64,000 nucleotides of DNA from Holtermannia corniformis (lineage: Eukaryota > Basidiomycota > Tremellomycetes > Holtermanniales). The number at the start of each line of letters is the position of its first letter. The first letter of the stretch is position 1. Both the position numbers and the translations under genes were made by a program. Shown piece by piece: positions 22,891-35,617 of the stretch. The notes below the pieces were generated by a model. It was not told the origin of the DNA and did not search any database. It saw nothing but the letters and a program-made list of their open reading frames with translations. The stretch spans positions 103,656-167,655 of the forward strand of contig BCIJ01000019.1 in NCBI GenBank assembly GCA_001599935.1, read 5' to 3'.

Positions 22891-25800
22891 ATGTCTGCGT
22901 CCCCTACCCCGACAGCGGCAGCGGCCGTCAGCCGTACCACCGGCCCTGTCAACTATGTGAGCCGACCGCACCAGAGCACGGTACACTGCTCATAGCTCCC
23001 TAGCTCTTCCTCGTCGAGTTTGTCGTCGCAGTCGTCGTCGCACTCGCGTTCCTCTTCTTCTGGAACAGGCTGCTGGGCAGTGCTCTCTCATGGCTCATCC
23101 GGCTGTACGTCTGGCGCAAACACGATGCGTACATCAACATTGGTCAGTCCACCCAGCCTGCCAAGTGATGGCGCTCATCAGCCACAGGCTCTCTGCAGAT
23201 ATCCCCACTGGCAGGCAGGATCCTCTTTCGAGATCTCCACTACCACTCGAGCAACCTCTCGGCACGAGTCCTGCACGGCCATGTCACCTGGCGCTACTGG
23301 AAACTGCGAGTCAGGCAGGAGAGCGGTCAGCGCTCGTCAAAGCATCGTGTGTATTATCTGTGTCTGTGTGTTCTGCTGACACTGTCAGGCCGGCTGCCCT
23401 GTCGGATCAGCGTGTTTGCGGAAGGCGTCGAGCTCTTCGTATACAACCGTACACCAGCCTACGATGCCATCGTCGAGCGGATGAAGAAGCACGAGGCTGA
23501 GAATGAAGATGTCGAGCTCACAGACGTCTTTGAGCACAACGACCATGTCAAGCAGCGACGTGGCTGGAGGCGCCGCAAGCCAGAAGCCGATGAAGCATCG
23601 AGCAAGGACAGGTGGAGCCGTGACACTGATGACAGTGGGTCACCATGCTGCGCATGAGTCATACTCACTACACAACAGAGTATCCACCCCGTTCGGCGTC
23701 GACGAGTCGCCTGGGCGACTCGGTCAGTCAGCTCCGTCGAACAATGACAAAAGACCCCAAGCCAACGATCAGCTGGTTTCGCGAAGCCCTCCCAGTGGAG
23801 ATCAACATTGTCACGGGCGCGGTCGTCCTAGGAAATGATGCGACGCCAATGGTGCTCGTGGTCGATTTCAAGGAAAGCAATGGCACCGTCGAGGCGTCGC
23901 CTGTAAGTAGTAGCGCGCGCGCGAGGAATACAATTGATGCAAGGATCGCACAGTCGAAATCACCTCTAGACTACTACAAGTTTGCCGTCAACCTCAGCTT
24001 CAGAGCCCCAAAAGTGCTCATGCGCACCAACACGGACCACACCGGCGCTCTGCTGAACCACGGCAAGAAGATGTACGACAAGCTCTCTGAAGCCGAGTGA
24101 GTGCCGTGCACTTGCGGCCAATCAGTAGCTCATAACCGCAGTCCTAATCTGCTCGTCATCCCACCATCTGTTCTCTCGCTCCGGGACAAGTTTCGCGCAA
24201 TGGCGAAACAGTTTGCGTTCCTATACAAGCCCGACTTTTCAATCTTGCCGACGTTGGAGCAGGGCCCGTGGAAAGGGCTCGCTCGCTATCGAGAAGGTGA
24301 AGATGCTGGTGTGACCTTTGGCAAAGCGCCGCACGAGATCGAGTATGCCAAAGTCGCGACTCTGCTCGACTCGCCGGCGATGGATGTTTCCGTCTACTAT
24401 GACGAGACAGGTCAGTGTGGTCGGTCGTCTATTACAGACCGCTGATAAGCGCAGGAACCGTCATGGGTGACTCGACAAACAGGGATCCGATGGTGAACGC
24501 ATCGGATGAGCTGGGGAACGGCGACATACCTCCAGAGTATGGAATCGACGTGGTGATACACGGCGGTACGGTCAAGTATGGCCCTTGGGCAGACCGTCAG
24601 CGGTACGTCTTCCGCGTCGCCAACCTCCCTGGCTGAGCTGTCACACAGTGATGCGCTACAAAAGGCGTTTGCGCCGTCAATCTTCTTCGACTCGGAGCCG
24701 CACCGCAGATTGCAGCCGGGTGACAAGCGGGTAGCGACCGCGCTCAAGCTCACGATCCGGTTGGACGAGCAGACCGAGCTGCGGCTGCCTACACGAGAGT
24801 TCAGCAAGGTACGCGTTGGACTCACACCCAACCACGGTGACTGATTCGATGATAGGACTGGCAATACGACAACAAACGTCAGAATCCGGGCAAAATCAGG
24901 CCGTACGGTTGGCTCGACGCCAAGGTTGGCGCCAACTCGTACATCACCTACATTCAGTCTCTGTATGCCTCGGCAAAAGGCTACGACTCGATGCTCGAGC
25001 TTCACCTGGATGGCATCTCGATCGTCACTAGCGTCAACATGCAGACGTTTATGACGGCCGACGTCTGCCGAGTAAGTCACCCAATCCCTCGCGACGCGCT
25101 CTGCTAAGCATCGCTAGCTGTCATTGTCAATGCCGACGCCGTTACGGTGGAACGAAAAGCGCGAGTGGGGGTTCGACATGTCCATGGACCGACCCGACAT
25201 CTTCCTGCTTCGCGACCATGTCACGCTCATTGCCGACCTTGCCAAGGACTGGAGTTCGGGATCGACCGGCGACTTTTTCCACTTTGTACCAAACAACTAC
25301 GATTTCCGAGTCGCGCTCAACAATTACGCTCTGCACATGAATGTCAACGACTACAACATCGTCGATCGGCCCACAAGTCTTGATGATAACGGTTTGTTCA
25401 AGGCAATGTCGGGCTGCGGCTGATTCGCTCACGTAGCTTTTGCGCATTTGACTGGACCCAGCATCGGCGCGGTAGTGAGCTTGGCAGCCGTCAAGTATCG
25501 GCCCGAGTTCTCGACTATCCCATTCACTGTCAAAGCGCGAGATGCAGTGCTTCGCATCAGCGTGCCACAGTGGGATACGCATACCTCTTTCGATACGGGT
25601 AGGACGACCGACATTGGGCGCATAGGCGACATCATTGTCAATGGGTCCTACTTGTACTACTCGAGCCCGAAACCAAGCCATCAAGAAACACTCACTCTCG
25701 ACATTGACGTGAGCTCTATGCGTTCGTATTTGGCATGTACTGATAATCCATCACAGGCAACCCGTGTAGCGTTCAAGTGCCTCGGGTGGGTGCTTCGGCG

Positions 25801-28800
25801 TCTGTTCGCAGTCAAAGACAACTATTTCGGCGCCTTTACAAACTTTACAACTTTTGGCGAATTCAGTGAACGCTTTGCGGAGGATCCCAAGCTCGTCGGT
25901 GATCGTGTGGAGGAACGGTACAGACCTGGTCGGGTGAGTTGGAGAGCGCTTGACCGCATGAAGCTTACCAGGGCCAGTCGGACGCTTTTGCGGTTTCTTT
26001 GACTATACGTGTGCAAGAGTCGCGTATCATCCTGCCTGAGGACATTTATGATTGCCTCCAAGGCGCAGTTATCCCAGTACCAGAGTTCTCGATGACCCTG
26101 CGGTCGACTGAAGCGTTCATGGGTACGCTTCCGCTTCATGCCGAGTGACATTGCTGAAGACGTGAAACAGAAATGTCGATCGACTTGCACCCGACGTACA
26201 TGGTCTTTTTCGACGACATTGACTCGGTGTATCCGCAGAGCCCAATGCCCGCGTTCAGCAAGCACGAGGTCATATTCTTCGAAGGTGATTCAGACATGCC
26301 TCCGACAGGCTCTTTGGTATCATGGTACTGACGAGAGACAGGTGTCGAAATCAAGGCCCATCGTCTCTTCGGGCCTCAGCCCCGCGCGATGACCTACATC
26401 TGCATCTGGGAAATCCGGGCTAGTCTACTGCAGGCACACTTGACGCCACTGCTGGTGCACAGGTTGCAGAATGTCGGACGCGCTTTTAGCTGCAACTTTT
26501 CCGACGCAGAGAACGCTCCCTCATCGGCATACGCACCTTTATCTGATCCGGATGGTTCGCATCGCCATCTCGCCGCATTCTGCAGCTGATCAATTCTGAC
26601 AGTGACTTTCTTCAAGCTCAACATTGCAACGATCGATGCGACACTTTGGGATTCAACCGACCCGACCACGGCAGTGCATATGACAGCGCCAAAGGGTCTC
26701 ATGCTGGACACGAGCTCTCATGCAACAACGGCGTATCAGACTCTGGTCGCCCTGTCCGTGCCCGACTTTTTGGCTGTCTGCATTTCTCGGCAGACTGAAG
26801 ATCCCAAGTGGCGGGACGTGGCCTCGGCCGCTTTGGATCTGTCACTCGAGCTCTACAAGGCTCCCATCGGATGGCGTCAACACGCGATAGAACAGCAAAA
26901 GTACATTCGAGAACAGGACGCAACGTCGGGCCGGGTCGAGGCACTGTATCCGTCAAACGGGCAGAAGCTTGGTCAGTCACAGCACGGCTCGCGAGATTTG
27001 TCTGACGGTCAATCTAGCCACCCACGGTGCGGTATATCTACCGCACCCGTACCGCGGGGATCCCGGTTCGTCATGCTGACAGGCCGCTCTGCGTTGATGA
27101 CTGACAGCGCTGCAGAGACCGCTTGGGAAGCAACATCCTCTAGATTGTCCTCAGCTTCAGCCTCGGACAGCGATGGAGATGCCTACCAAAGACGGCGCAA
27201 CCGGTGGGTGACATCACGCATACTGCGATGTGGCATTGACGCTGTTAGTCGATCCTTTACCACAGCGCGGGAAAGCCTCGAGGCAGCAAACTCTATAGGT
27301 GCCGAAAGTGACGAAGACAGTGATTATGACCATCAGTCAAGTAAGTTGAAATTCCCTCACCGGGCTTGGTTGACTCGATCAGCTTCTACCACTGCTCAAA
27401 CCACGCTCAAGACTGATGGACACCTCGAAGACGGGTTGGACCTTGCATCTGAAGTATTCCGGGGTGAAGGTGCATTGCATCCAGTCAGTCGAACTTTTCC
27501 GACGCGCGAGGATACTGAGGACCCACAGCGCGATGTTTGGCGCGACGACGCCAGCAGGTATACTGCGTCGATGGATCGCAGCAGTCTTCAAGCGGCGCCA
27601 TTGTCGCATCAAGTGCAACATGGTGCAGACGTCATGCGCATCCGGTCACGTCGCGGACTCCATGTCACGCTCTGCCCTGCAGCAGTCACTGTCGTTAAGT
27701 GCCTCACGCGTCGATTCAAGGAGATTGTAGGTGCAACACTAGTCACTGTGGGACACTCAATAATGATTCAGGTACCTCGTGCCGAGACGGTTCTGGACAA
27801 ATTGCTTGATCTGCAAATCGACGCAGACAAAGCGTCGAAACAGCTACCTCACCTGCAAGAGCTGACCATGGACGTCGCTATACCTCTCGTCGTACTCGCT
27901 GTACAGCCAGGCTCCCAAATCGCACTCTCGTCTCAAGACAAGGAACAGCTCGCGTCCCTGCTTGTGGTGCGCGCAACTGCGTTGTCGTTGTTGAAACAGA
28001 GCCTGAACGGAGCGGGCCATCCCGTGCGCCAGTCGGGCCGGATAGCGCTCAGGGTTGGAACCGTCCGTGTGGACGCAAGCGGCGCTATCGACAACTCGAA
28101 CCACGTCAGACTTGAAGATCTCATTGAATCACATCGGGATCAAGCCGTCGACAGGTCACTCGTGGCTCTCGTTCAGATCGGTCAAACGGATTTGGAGGTT
28201 GTCCAAGATGATGGCGTGACAGTCGATGGTCTATGCGCCGCCCTGCAGCTGGACGCTGTAGACGGAGCGTTCGACCTTGCACATATCCTGTATATCGAAT
28301 GGGCGCACGTCATACAGAAAGCCGAGACGATTCCAGTACCGCAAAACTGTACTCGAGACCAATTCGTCATTGCCTCGCTGCTCCACGACGCCATCAACAG
28401 TGGAACGAGCACGACGAACCCAAAGTTCATGGACGTCGAGGCCTCTGCACTACACGCCGACAAATTCACTAGCGTGCGGCATTCTCTCGGCTGGATGCTC
28501 CTCGCACGCTTTAGGCGGTGGCTGCGCACCGCTACCCTAGACTCTGTGAGCCGTCTGGCCGACTGGAATTTCCAAGAGTCGCATTCGCCCCCAATAGCCC
28601 GACATGGTCTCATCACTCGACTAGCCAACTTGAAGGAGTGGGAACCTGTGAACCGCGAAGAAATACTTCAGCAAGCCTTTTTGGTACACGTCTATCCAGA
28701 TCTCAAAGAGACTGCGCCCCTCAAGTCAACGCGGGCGATCACGCTCCGAGCTCGCCTAGCAGCCGCTCATGGTAAGCTGTACGGTCTAGCTATCGACCAA

Positions 28801-31800
28801 AGGTCCATCGGGATCAGCTCTATCGATTGCCTTCAACTAGCGCTCAGTAGCGCAACTGGCGACGGCGATGGCCTCCTGGCTATCGCTTTAGAATCCATCG
28901 AAGTCTCTGCAACGACCAACCTTTTCGGCACGATCCGAGTTCTGGCGGCTATACAAGTCAAATCTCCGAACACCAAGAAGGCGGTCCATGACTCCGGTAC
29001 AACCTCTGCACACAAGAACGGTAGCACCTTGTCAGGGTTGCTCACTGTCCAAGTTACGCGGGGGATCTTTGAAGTGAATGCTAGCGGCTTGCGCGCCGGG
29101 CTGAGCCTTGACACTTTCCAAGCCACCACTTCCCGCCAGCGCAGAGACGCTCTACTGCAGTCTGTCGATCTTGGCGATGAAGAGCCGCTTGTCTGTACGG
29201 TGTTGTCACGCGACATCTGCATTTCTGCAGATGGGGTGGACGATGATCGAATCGGTGAACCCCTACGATCATTGGTGAAATTGAAGTTGGGCCACGTCGG
29301 TGTTCACCTTTCGACTCCCATCGGGCCTACCGCAACTCCGGCGTGTAGTCTTCTCATCTCCGCTGAAGACATCGAGCTAGAAAGTCGACCCAAGCTGCGA
29401 TCTCTGTACCTATTCCTTGATCAATGGCGTGAGCGACACTTCACGTGAGTGGGCGAGGTTTCTTCCGAGTCAATGTTGACCCATACAGGACGTACGAAAA
29501 GGAAATTGCGGCCGCATTGTCGCCGGGCGGCAATCCATCTGCATCTCAGAGACATGGTAGCAAACTGAAACCAAGTTCGGCGACGGTCGACCTGCGTGTG
29601 GGCGCCGCCAAAGTCAGAGTCCGGGCATCCCGCGCTTTGTGGCTGTATTGGGAGATCGGCGCGTCCATCGCCAGTATCGGCAAACGGCCTTGCGCCGACT
29701 CCATCGGGTGGGCGTACACCGTCAAAGTTGGGGCGCAGAGCTTGGGCGTCGTTCCTTCCACCAAAGCGACTGCAAGCAACCGGGCGCTCGTGGTTGATGC
29801 GTCGACTTTGCTAAAGCTGCCTTGGATGCGCTTGTCTGGTACCCGCCAAGTCGTAGCCAACAAGCGACCAGCCGAGCACATCGTCAACCTCTTCTTGGGG
29901 CACATCACGGGGACCATCAAACCTGCTCTGTTCGAACGCCTGTTGTCTGTACAGGAACACCTCGGACAAGACTTGAGAGACCTGTTGGACTCGTTGGAGA
30001 AAGCGCGGCACTCGCCGACCGCAAAGTCGTCGACGGAACATCTGCCAGATCCGCATATCGCTTCAGTAGCATCCCCAACGTACCGCGCCGTAGTCTCCAT
30101 GGAAGGCATCGTCTTCGCCCTTCGCGCAGATGGGGTCGCCAGTGTTGTGATCCTGAAGGCATCGCATCTCGAAGGCAGCATTAGCAATTGCGCCGTAGAG
30201 CGACAACTCGGTCTCGCATGGACGGCACGGGTTCGAGATCTGACATTGGCCTTGGGCAGATCGACCGAACTGAACGCTACTTGCGATGTGCCATTTCAGA
30301 GTCGATATTGTTCGGCGTACATGATCCTAAGCCTTGCTGTCGAGGAGTCTCCCGGTGCTCAAGTGGCCGATGGTACCGGCATCGCACAAGAGGCCTCACT
30401 CAAGATCGAAGTCACGCCCATACACACTGTCATGCACATTGCCGCAATGGGCGAAGTGTTAGATCTCGTACGGACATGGTCGACAGAGTTGGACGCTCTA
30501 CACTCGCGTCGCGCCTCCGAGCTTCTGGAAATTCGTTCCCAAACCTCTCGAGTCCTTCAAGGTGTCAAGACTGAGGGTTCCGCCAGCAACGCTTCATGGT
30601 TCGATCAGCGTACCGTCACGGTCACTATTTCAGGAATCGGTGTCGCTGTGCCACTGGTTGACGTCGAGCTCTTGAGCGGAGAACGTAACGAGGCGGCTCC
30701 AGTCGTCTCGGCACTGCTTTTCGCGGTGCACTCGATCACCCTCTCCAATCGTCGTAACGAGACAGCCAAAGTGGCAGTACAGTACCTATCACTGCAGTTT
30801 GTGTCGCAGTACGTGCACTGATTGCCGGTGGTATATGAGCTGACGAGAGCTTAGGTTTGATCAGATGAATCCCGAGCACTTCAAGAGCTTGTCACACCAG
30901 TCGAAGAACAAGATGAGCCTGCCTGACATGGAATCACGAGCGCAAATGTCGCAGACTTCTGGTCACTGGGAGGTCTACTGTCATTCGACAGCCAGCGGCT
31001 TTCAGCTCGGACTCGCGCCAAACATTACGGATCATATCTTCGCCCTCATTGAGCTGTACAAGCGTGGACGACAGCGCTTTATGCTGCTCGAAGAGCAGTA
31101 TCACAAAGACCTCGCCAAGCTAAATACTTTGACCGGCGGCAATGCTCAAATTTCTGCTCCGCAGGCAATCTCAACCAAGAGTGATTCACCGCTTCACCTC
31201 CGAGCGTCCTTCGTCTTCAACAGCGGAACTGTAACCTTCCACCCCCCTGCGGACCCCGCCAAATCCTTCACGCGCAATGCGACGGATCATATCAAACTTC
31301 CAACAGTCTCAGTATGGTCAGATTATGCTGGCGCACCAGCTTCGCAGCCAGATGCAGTCAACTCCTTGTTAATCAACATGGTAAGAACCTGATGAGGGTG
31401 TACCGAAAGGATCTCACAAAGTACAGGCGCTCCATTCCAGCGCCAACAATGTGAATCCTACTGTGCTGCCCTTCTTCCATACCATCGTACGCCGGGTCAA
31501 TACCCATCTCAACACATCGACAGGCGAATTGGCAGCTCGCCCTCGAATGCCACACTCCAGCTCAAGCGGCGCGCATCTGCTTGCTGATGTGCTAAGGCAG
31601 CGTCATCCTGTCGCCGATTCCCAGGTCAAGACGAACTATCAGCTCAGTCTACGCATTGACCAGAGCAAACTGCGCTTTCTTTGTCTCGATGGGTCCAAAG
31701 CCTTTGCCAGCATTGAATGGGCTAGCGGTGGGTTCCTTGCGGCATATCAGCCAGGCGCAGAGACGCAGACGACGCTAAGTGGTAGCGTTTCCGGCGTTGG

Positions 31801-33716
31801 CCTCACCCTCGGCCATTCCTTCCGTACCGAGTCATCTTTTGTCACGGGCAAAGGCAAAGATCTGACCTTCAGTGTTCTTCTTGGATCCGATCAATTGACC
31901 GGTCAGCGGACGCTCTCAGTCACCCTGGACACTGAATTGTCGGCGTCCTTCAATATGGGTCTGTACTTTGCCTGGCTTGGCTTCATGGCCGTCTGGTGGG
32001 ACACGATGCCGGTGATCGACATTCGGAGGTCCTCAGAGCCAGCGGTCGAGGCGACGAACACTTCAGGGGCAGTCCCACTGGCCCAATCGCCGCAACTCTT
32101 GACCACCGTCATCCTGGCGCGCATCCGTCGCATCGATTTCGACGCCGACATCGCCATCTCCCGGGCAAACTTTGAGGTGCATTCACTGGTCATCGGGGGC
32201 AGCATGACAGACGCCGCGAAAGAGCTGCAGCTCTCAATCGAGGACGTCCGTGCAAACGCAGTGGGCGACATTGCGGGCAAGCTGCATAACTCTCGGTTCA
32301 GCGCGAGGACTCGACGACAAACGTATACTCCTGGACAAGAAGTGATCAATCCTGTCATCCTTGACATTGCCATCAATACTGGTGATCTAGAAGCAAGACT
32401 TGATGTAGACCATCAGACCATTGTCCGTGGGCAGTAAGTTCACGTTGAAAGTAGCCAGCCCGATCAATGACACCGACAGTCTCGCCAACACAATCATCAC
32501 GCTGGCTGATGATTGGTCGAGCTTCACACCGGATCACCTGGGCGGCCGGACGCTTAAGTTGGCATTCGGTGTCAATGCCGGGCGTCTTGACGGCGTTGTG
32601 ACGCTTCTAGCCGTACCCCAGCTCATCCGCCGGCTCAGCGCAATCGGCAGTACGCTGGACGACCAGGCTCTGCAAGCCATGAATGACTCACCGGCATTCC
32701 GCGCGCGCAAAGCCAACAAGCAGCAAGATGCAAGCACCGGTATCGCCGCGGCAATGCTACAGTCGGCCCGAGACCATGAGCATGATCTGGCGCTCTCCCA
32801 CCTCAGGATGGTCAAGACGATGCGCTTTGACCTGGTTGGCGTCGATGTCGGTGTCTACAGCAAAGACGTACACGAGTCGGACTTCTATCGCTTCAAGTTC
32901 GGCAAGGTTGGGGCGGACCTTGTGCGCGATCAAACGCTGGCTGGGCAACCGCGGCGCGGTGTCGAGCTCAAGTTTGCGTCTATTGTCTGGGAGACGAGTG
33001 ACGCAGGGCGGGCGCCCAAGGAGGAGTACAATGACTTGCCTGTCGCGCAATGGATTGGGCGTGCGGCGAGTCACGACCGCCGCGAGGTCGCCAGTGTCCC
33101 GCCGTTGGTAAGCTGGGTAGCTGAGCGATTGATCGTTGAGCTGACATCATTCCAGACCCTCAAGATGCATTCGATCGAGCTCAGCGATCCGCTTGTGCTC
33201 GAATACGACTTTGATCTGATCTGGGGCGACGCCGACGGCGACATTGCGTTCCTGCCAAACTTTTTTGACGCGTTCAAGAAGACGTTTGAGGAGCTCATGT
33301 CCGAGCTGGATAAAGTCAAGCTAGAGCAGCTTGCTGAAAAGCGTCGGCGGGAGCACCTCGAAGGGATTGTCAACCCGCCAAAGGCGCCCTTGGACCAAGT
33401 CAAGAAAGCAACGATCGATGACGAGCTGTTACAATACCGCGATCGCTCGACGACACCTCGGCATAACCTGCCACGGTTGAAACCGCTCGGCGAGGGTACG
33501 ACGGATGCCGCGAGGTTGTTGCCGATGATCAAGAAGAGCATGGCCCAGATCCCGATTCTGAGCCATCGCTTTGTCACGCTCAAGCTTGAAGAGGGCATGG
33601 ACTCGTGCGTGCGGGTGTCGAGTGCTGGATGGGGCTGATGGCTGCGCAGGATGCTCAGGCTGTATGAGAATCAGCTGGATGCTTCGGTTGATCGCCATGA
33701 CGACGCTGATGATTAG
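22891..33716 (+). CDS. CSF1: Csf1/BLTP1-type bridge-like lipid transfer protein, ~3,200 aa
   Basis: One giant gene fills 10.8 kb, with about 20 introns. The N-terminus after the first intron has a transmembrane anchor (LFLVEFVVAVVVALAFLFFW). Next come GRILFRDLHYHSSN and HVTWRYWKLRVR, then PCRISVFAEGVELFVYNRT, the diagnostic opening of fungal Csf1. The remainder is the long beta-groove chain typical of the family, with an internal disordered Ser-rich insert near 27.1-27.6 kb. The largest exon runs about 26602-29442 and is joined to the next at about 29490. The last intron lies near 33606-33650, and the end is LYENQLDASVDRHDDADD. Family knowledge: these proteins form hydrophobic channels at ER-membrane contacts and move phospholipids, needed for ethanolamine-lipid supply and cold growth. 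The exact exon chain was not fully resolved. Confidence 0.88.
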
Positions 33717-33851
33717 GTGAGTCTGCAGTGGCGGACGGGACTGTGGCTTACCGGCCCAAGTGACGACCGTGCACCCGATGTGACTGTTGTACAAGACGCG
33801 TGTTGTAGCATGACAATGGTTCGCTAAAATGATGCAATGCATGCGCCCCCT

Positions 33852-35330
33852 CTACTCCAAGAACACCTCGTTGACCTCGTCCGTCGGCCGCTCAAACACC
33901 TTGAGCCAGCCCTCCCACTCGTGACGCCACGCAATGCCCGATCCGCGCTTGACAATGTCCCATCCCATCAAGTTGCCAAACCATTTCAACTCCTTCTTCT
34001 CCCTCTCCTGCTTCAATTCGTATTCGTTCGCACCTGCCTTGCCCGCCTTGACCTCTTCGTCTGTAAGCTGCCTCGCGCCCGACGCAAGCTCACGCGCGGC
34101 GGTGATCTTGTCCGGCAAGGTGTCATAGTACGTCTTGCGGGCTTCGGCGATCCGTTTCGGCAACTCGTCAAAATCGGTTTTGTACGACTGCTCTTCATCC
34201 AACCCGAGATCCAGATCACCCTCCGTGGGGGATAGAGATCGCGTGGAACCGAGGATGAGCGCCATGGCCGCTTCCCCGCCCGCGCGGACGCGATGGCGCT
34301 CGGTGAAGAAATCGTAGATCATCGAGGGCACCTGGCGGAACCCTAGATGATTCGTAAAGGGGACAAAGAGGATTGGGGGTTGGGGTGGCAGGGGTGACGG
34401 GGGGATGTGCATGTGTTGTGGGATCTGAATGGGTGTGTGTGCGGGTTGGGACGGGTGCAGGGTGACATTTGGGGCGGGGCGGGAGAGGAAGGAGAGACCG
34501 CTGGTGGGTGTTGGCGCGGGTGTTGTGACTTGCGGCTCGGCTGTGATCTCGGCCACTTCGGGTCGGCTTTGGAACACGCCGTCAAATTCTAGCTGGTCCT
34601 TAACCTCCTTGTCCCAGTCCCATTCGTCGACGCCACCGGTCCAGCCTCGGCGCATGCCCTCCATGAACTCTTTGTACGTATGCCGCCCGACGAGGATACT
34701 GCCGCCTTCGAGCTCTGCTGCGGCTTTTTCGGGTGGAGTGAGCGCTCCAGGCAGCATGAGGAAAGGTTCTGTTGGCTCGAGAGAGAGCGCTTGGCGTCGC
34801 TTGTGGACGATTTGGGAGTGAATGTGGCGCGCGAGCGAGCCGTGGGTGGGTGTTGATACGGGTGTGTAGTCTATCGCAGCTGCGACGAGGTAAGGCTACG
34901 ATCCGTCAGCCTGCGCTGCTGATTCGAACACATGCTCAACCACCTTTACATATCTTCTAAAATGCTTCATCCCTCGTTCCGGATCGTCGTCTTCCGGCCA
35001 GCGCGCACTATACACGCTCACGCGCCGCGGCTGCCCCAGCGCGTTCTGCATCGGCTGTTCCGCGAGGTGCTTGACGCGCTCAATGTACTCGCGCTTGAGC
35101 TCGCGGCACTGCTTGCGGTCGTCATAGTACAGGTACGTGAGCGAGCCGACGACGGTAAGGAAGATGGTCCAGTTGCGTGACGGCAGGCGCGGTTTCCAAC
35201 TGAGAACTGAGCGAGGGATCCCCGTGTGTTCGAGCGCGGACAGGTGCGCTGGGAGCGGTTGCGGTGGGACGGCGGTGCCTTTCGGGACGGTGCTCGGAGC
35301 TGGCGTTGGCGTTGGCGGTGGCTCGCTCAT
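33852..35330 (-). CDS. TIM54: Mitochondrial inner membrane translocase subunit Tim54
   Basis: Two exons (35330-34944, 34895-33852) encode 476 aa. The signature is GIPRSVLSWKPRLPSRNW followed by the single transmembrane segment IFLTVVGSLTYLYYDDR; PRRVSVYSARWPEDDD then leads to FRRYVK, which splices to PYLVAAAIDYTPVSTPTHG. Later blocks are ILVGRHTYKEFMEG and the end with WEGWLKVFERPTDEV. Tim54 belongs to the TIM22 carrier-import complex, with its bulk in the intermembrane space. A Pro/Thr-rich insert lies in the middle. The ATG at 35330 was chosen because it starts the usual short Pro-rich leader; upstream in-frame ATGs at 35405 and 35450 would add up to 40 basic residues. Confidence 0.9.
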
Positions 35331-35617
35331 GGTGGACCAGCGCTTGATGACAGTATACGCGCGGGACTGTGCTTCCCTGTGATCCCTCGACGATGAGCGC
35401 TTGACCATCTCGACAGCAAACAACGAGTTCTGACTTTTCGAATATCCCACGCGATTATTCTTTCTATTTATTCCAATTTTGCCACCGGGTCACGTGATTA
35501 CTCGATTTCCCCTTGCTTGGTTCTCCGACTCGCACCTGACATCTCGATTCGCGTCAGACCAGACTACAGCTCGCCACGCTGCTCTCAAGGGCCGCAAACA
35601 TCTTCAAGCGTGGTATC

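Noticed and set aside
34920..34935. GATTCGAAC, resembling a tRNA B box
   Set aside because: It lies in the Tim54 intron with no acceptor stem or A box around it.
34896..35450. Longer start for Tim54 at 35450
   Set aside because: The extra 40 residues are low-complexity and the usual Pro-rich leader begins at 35330.
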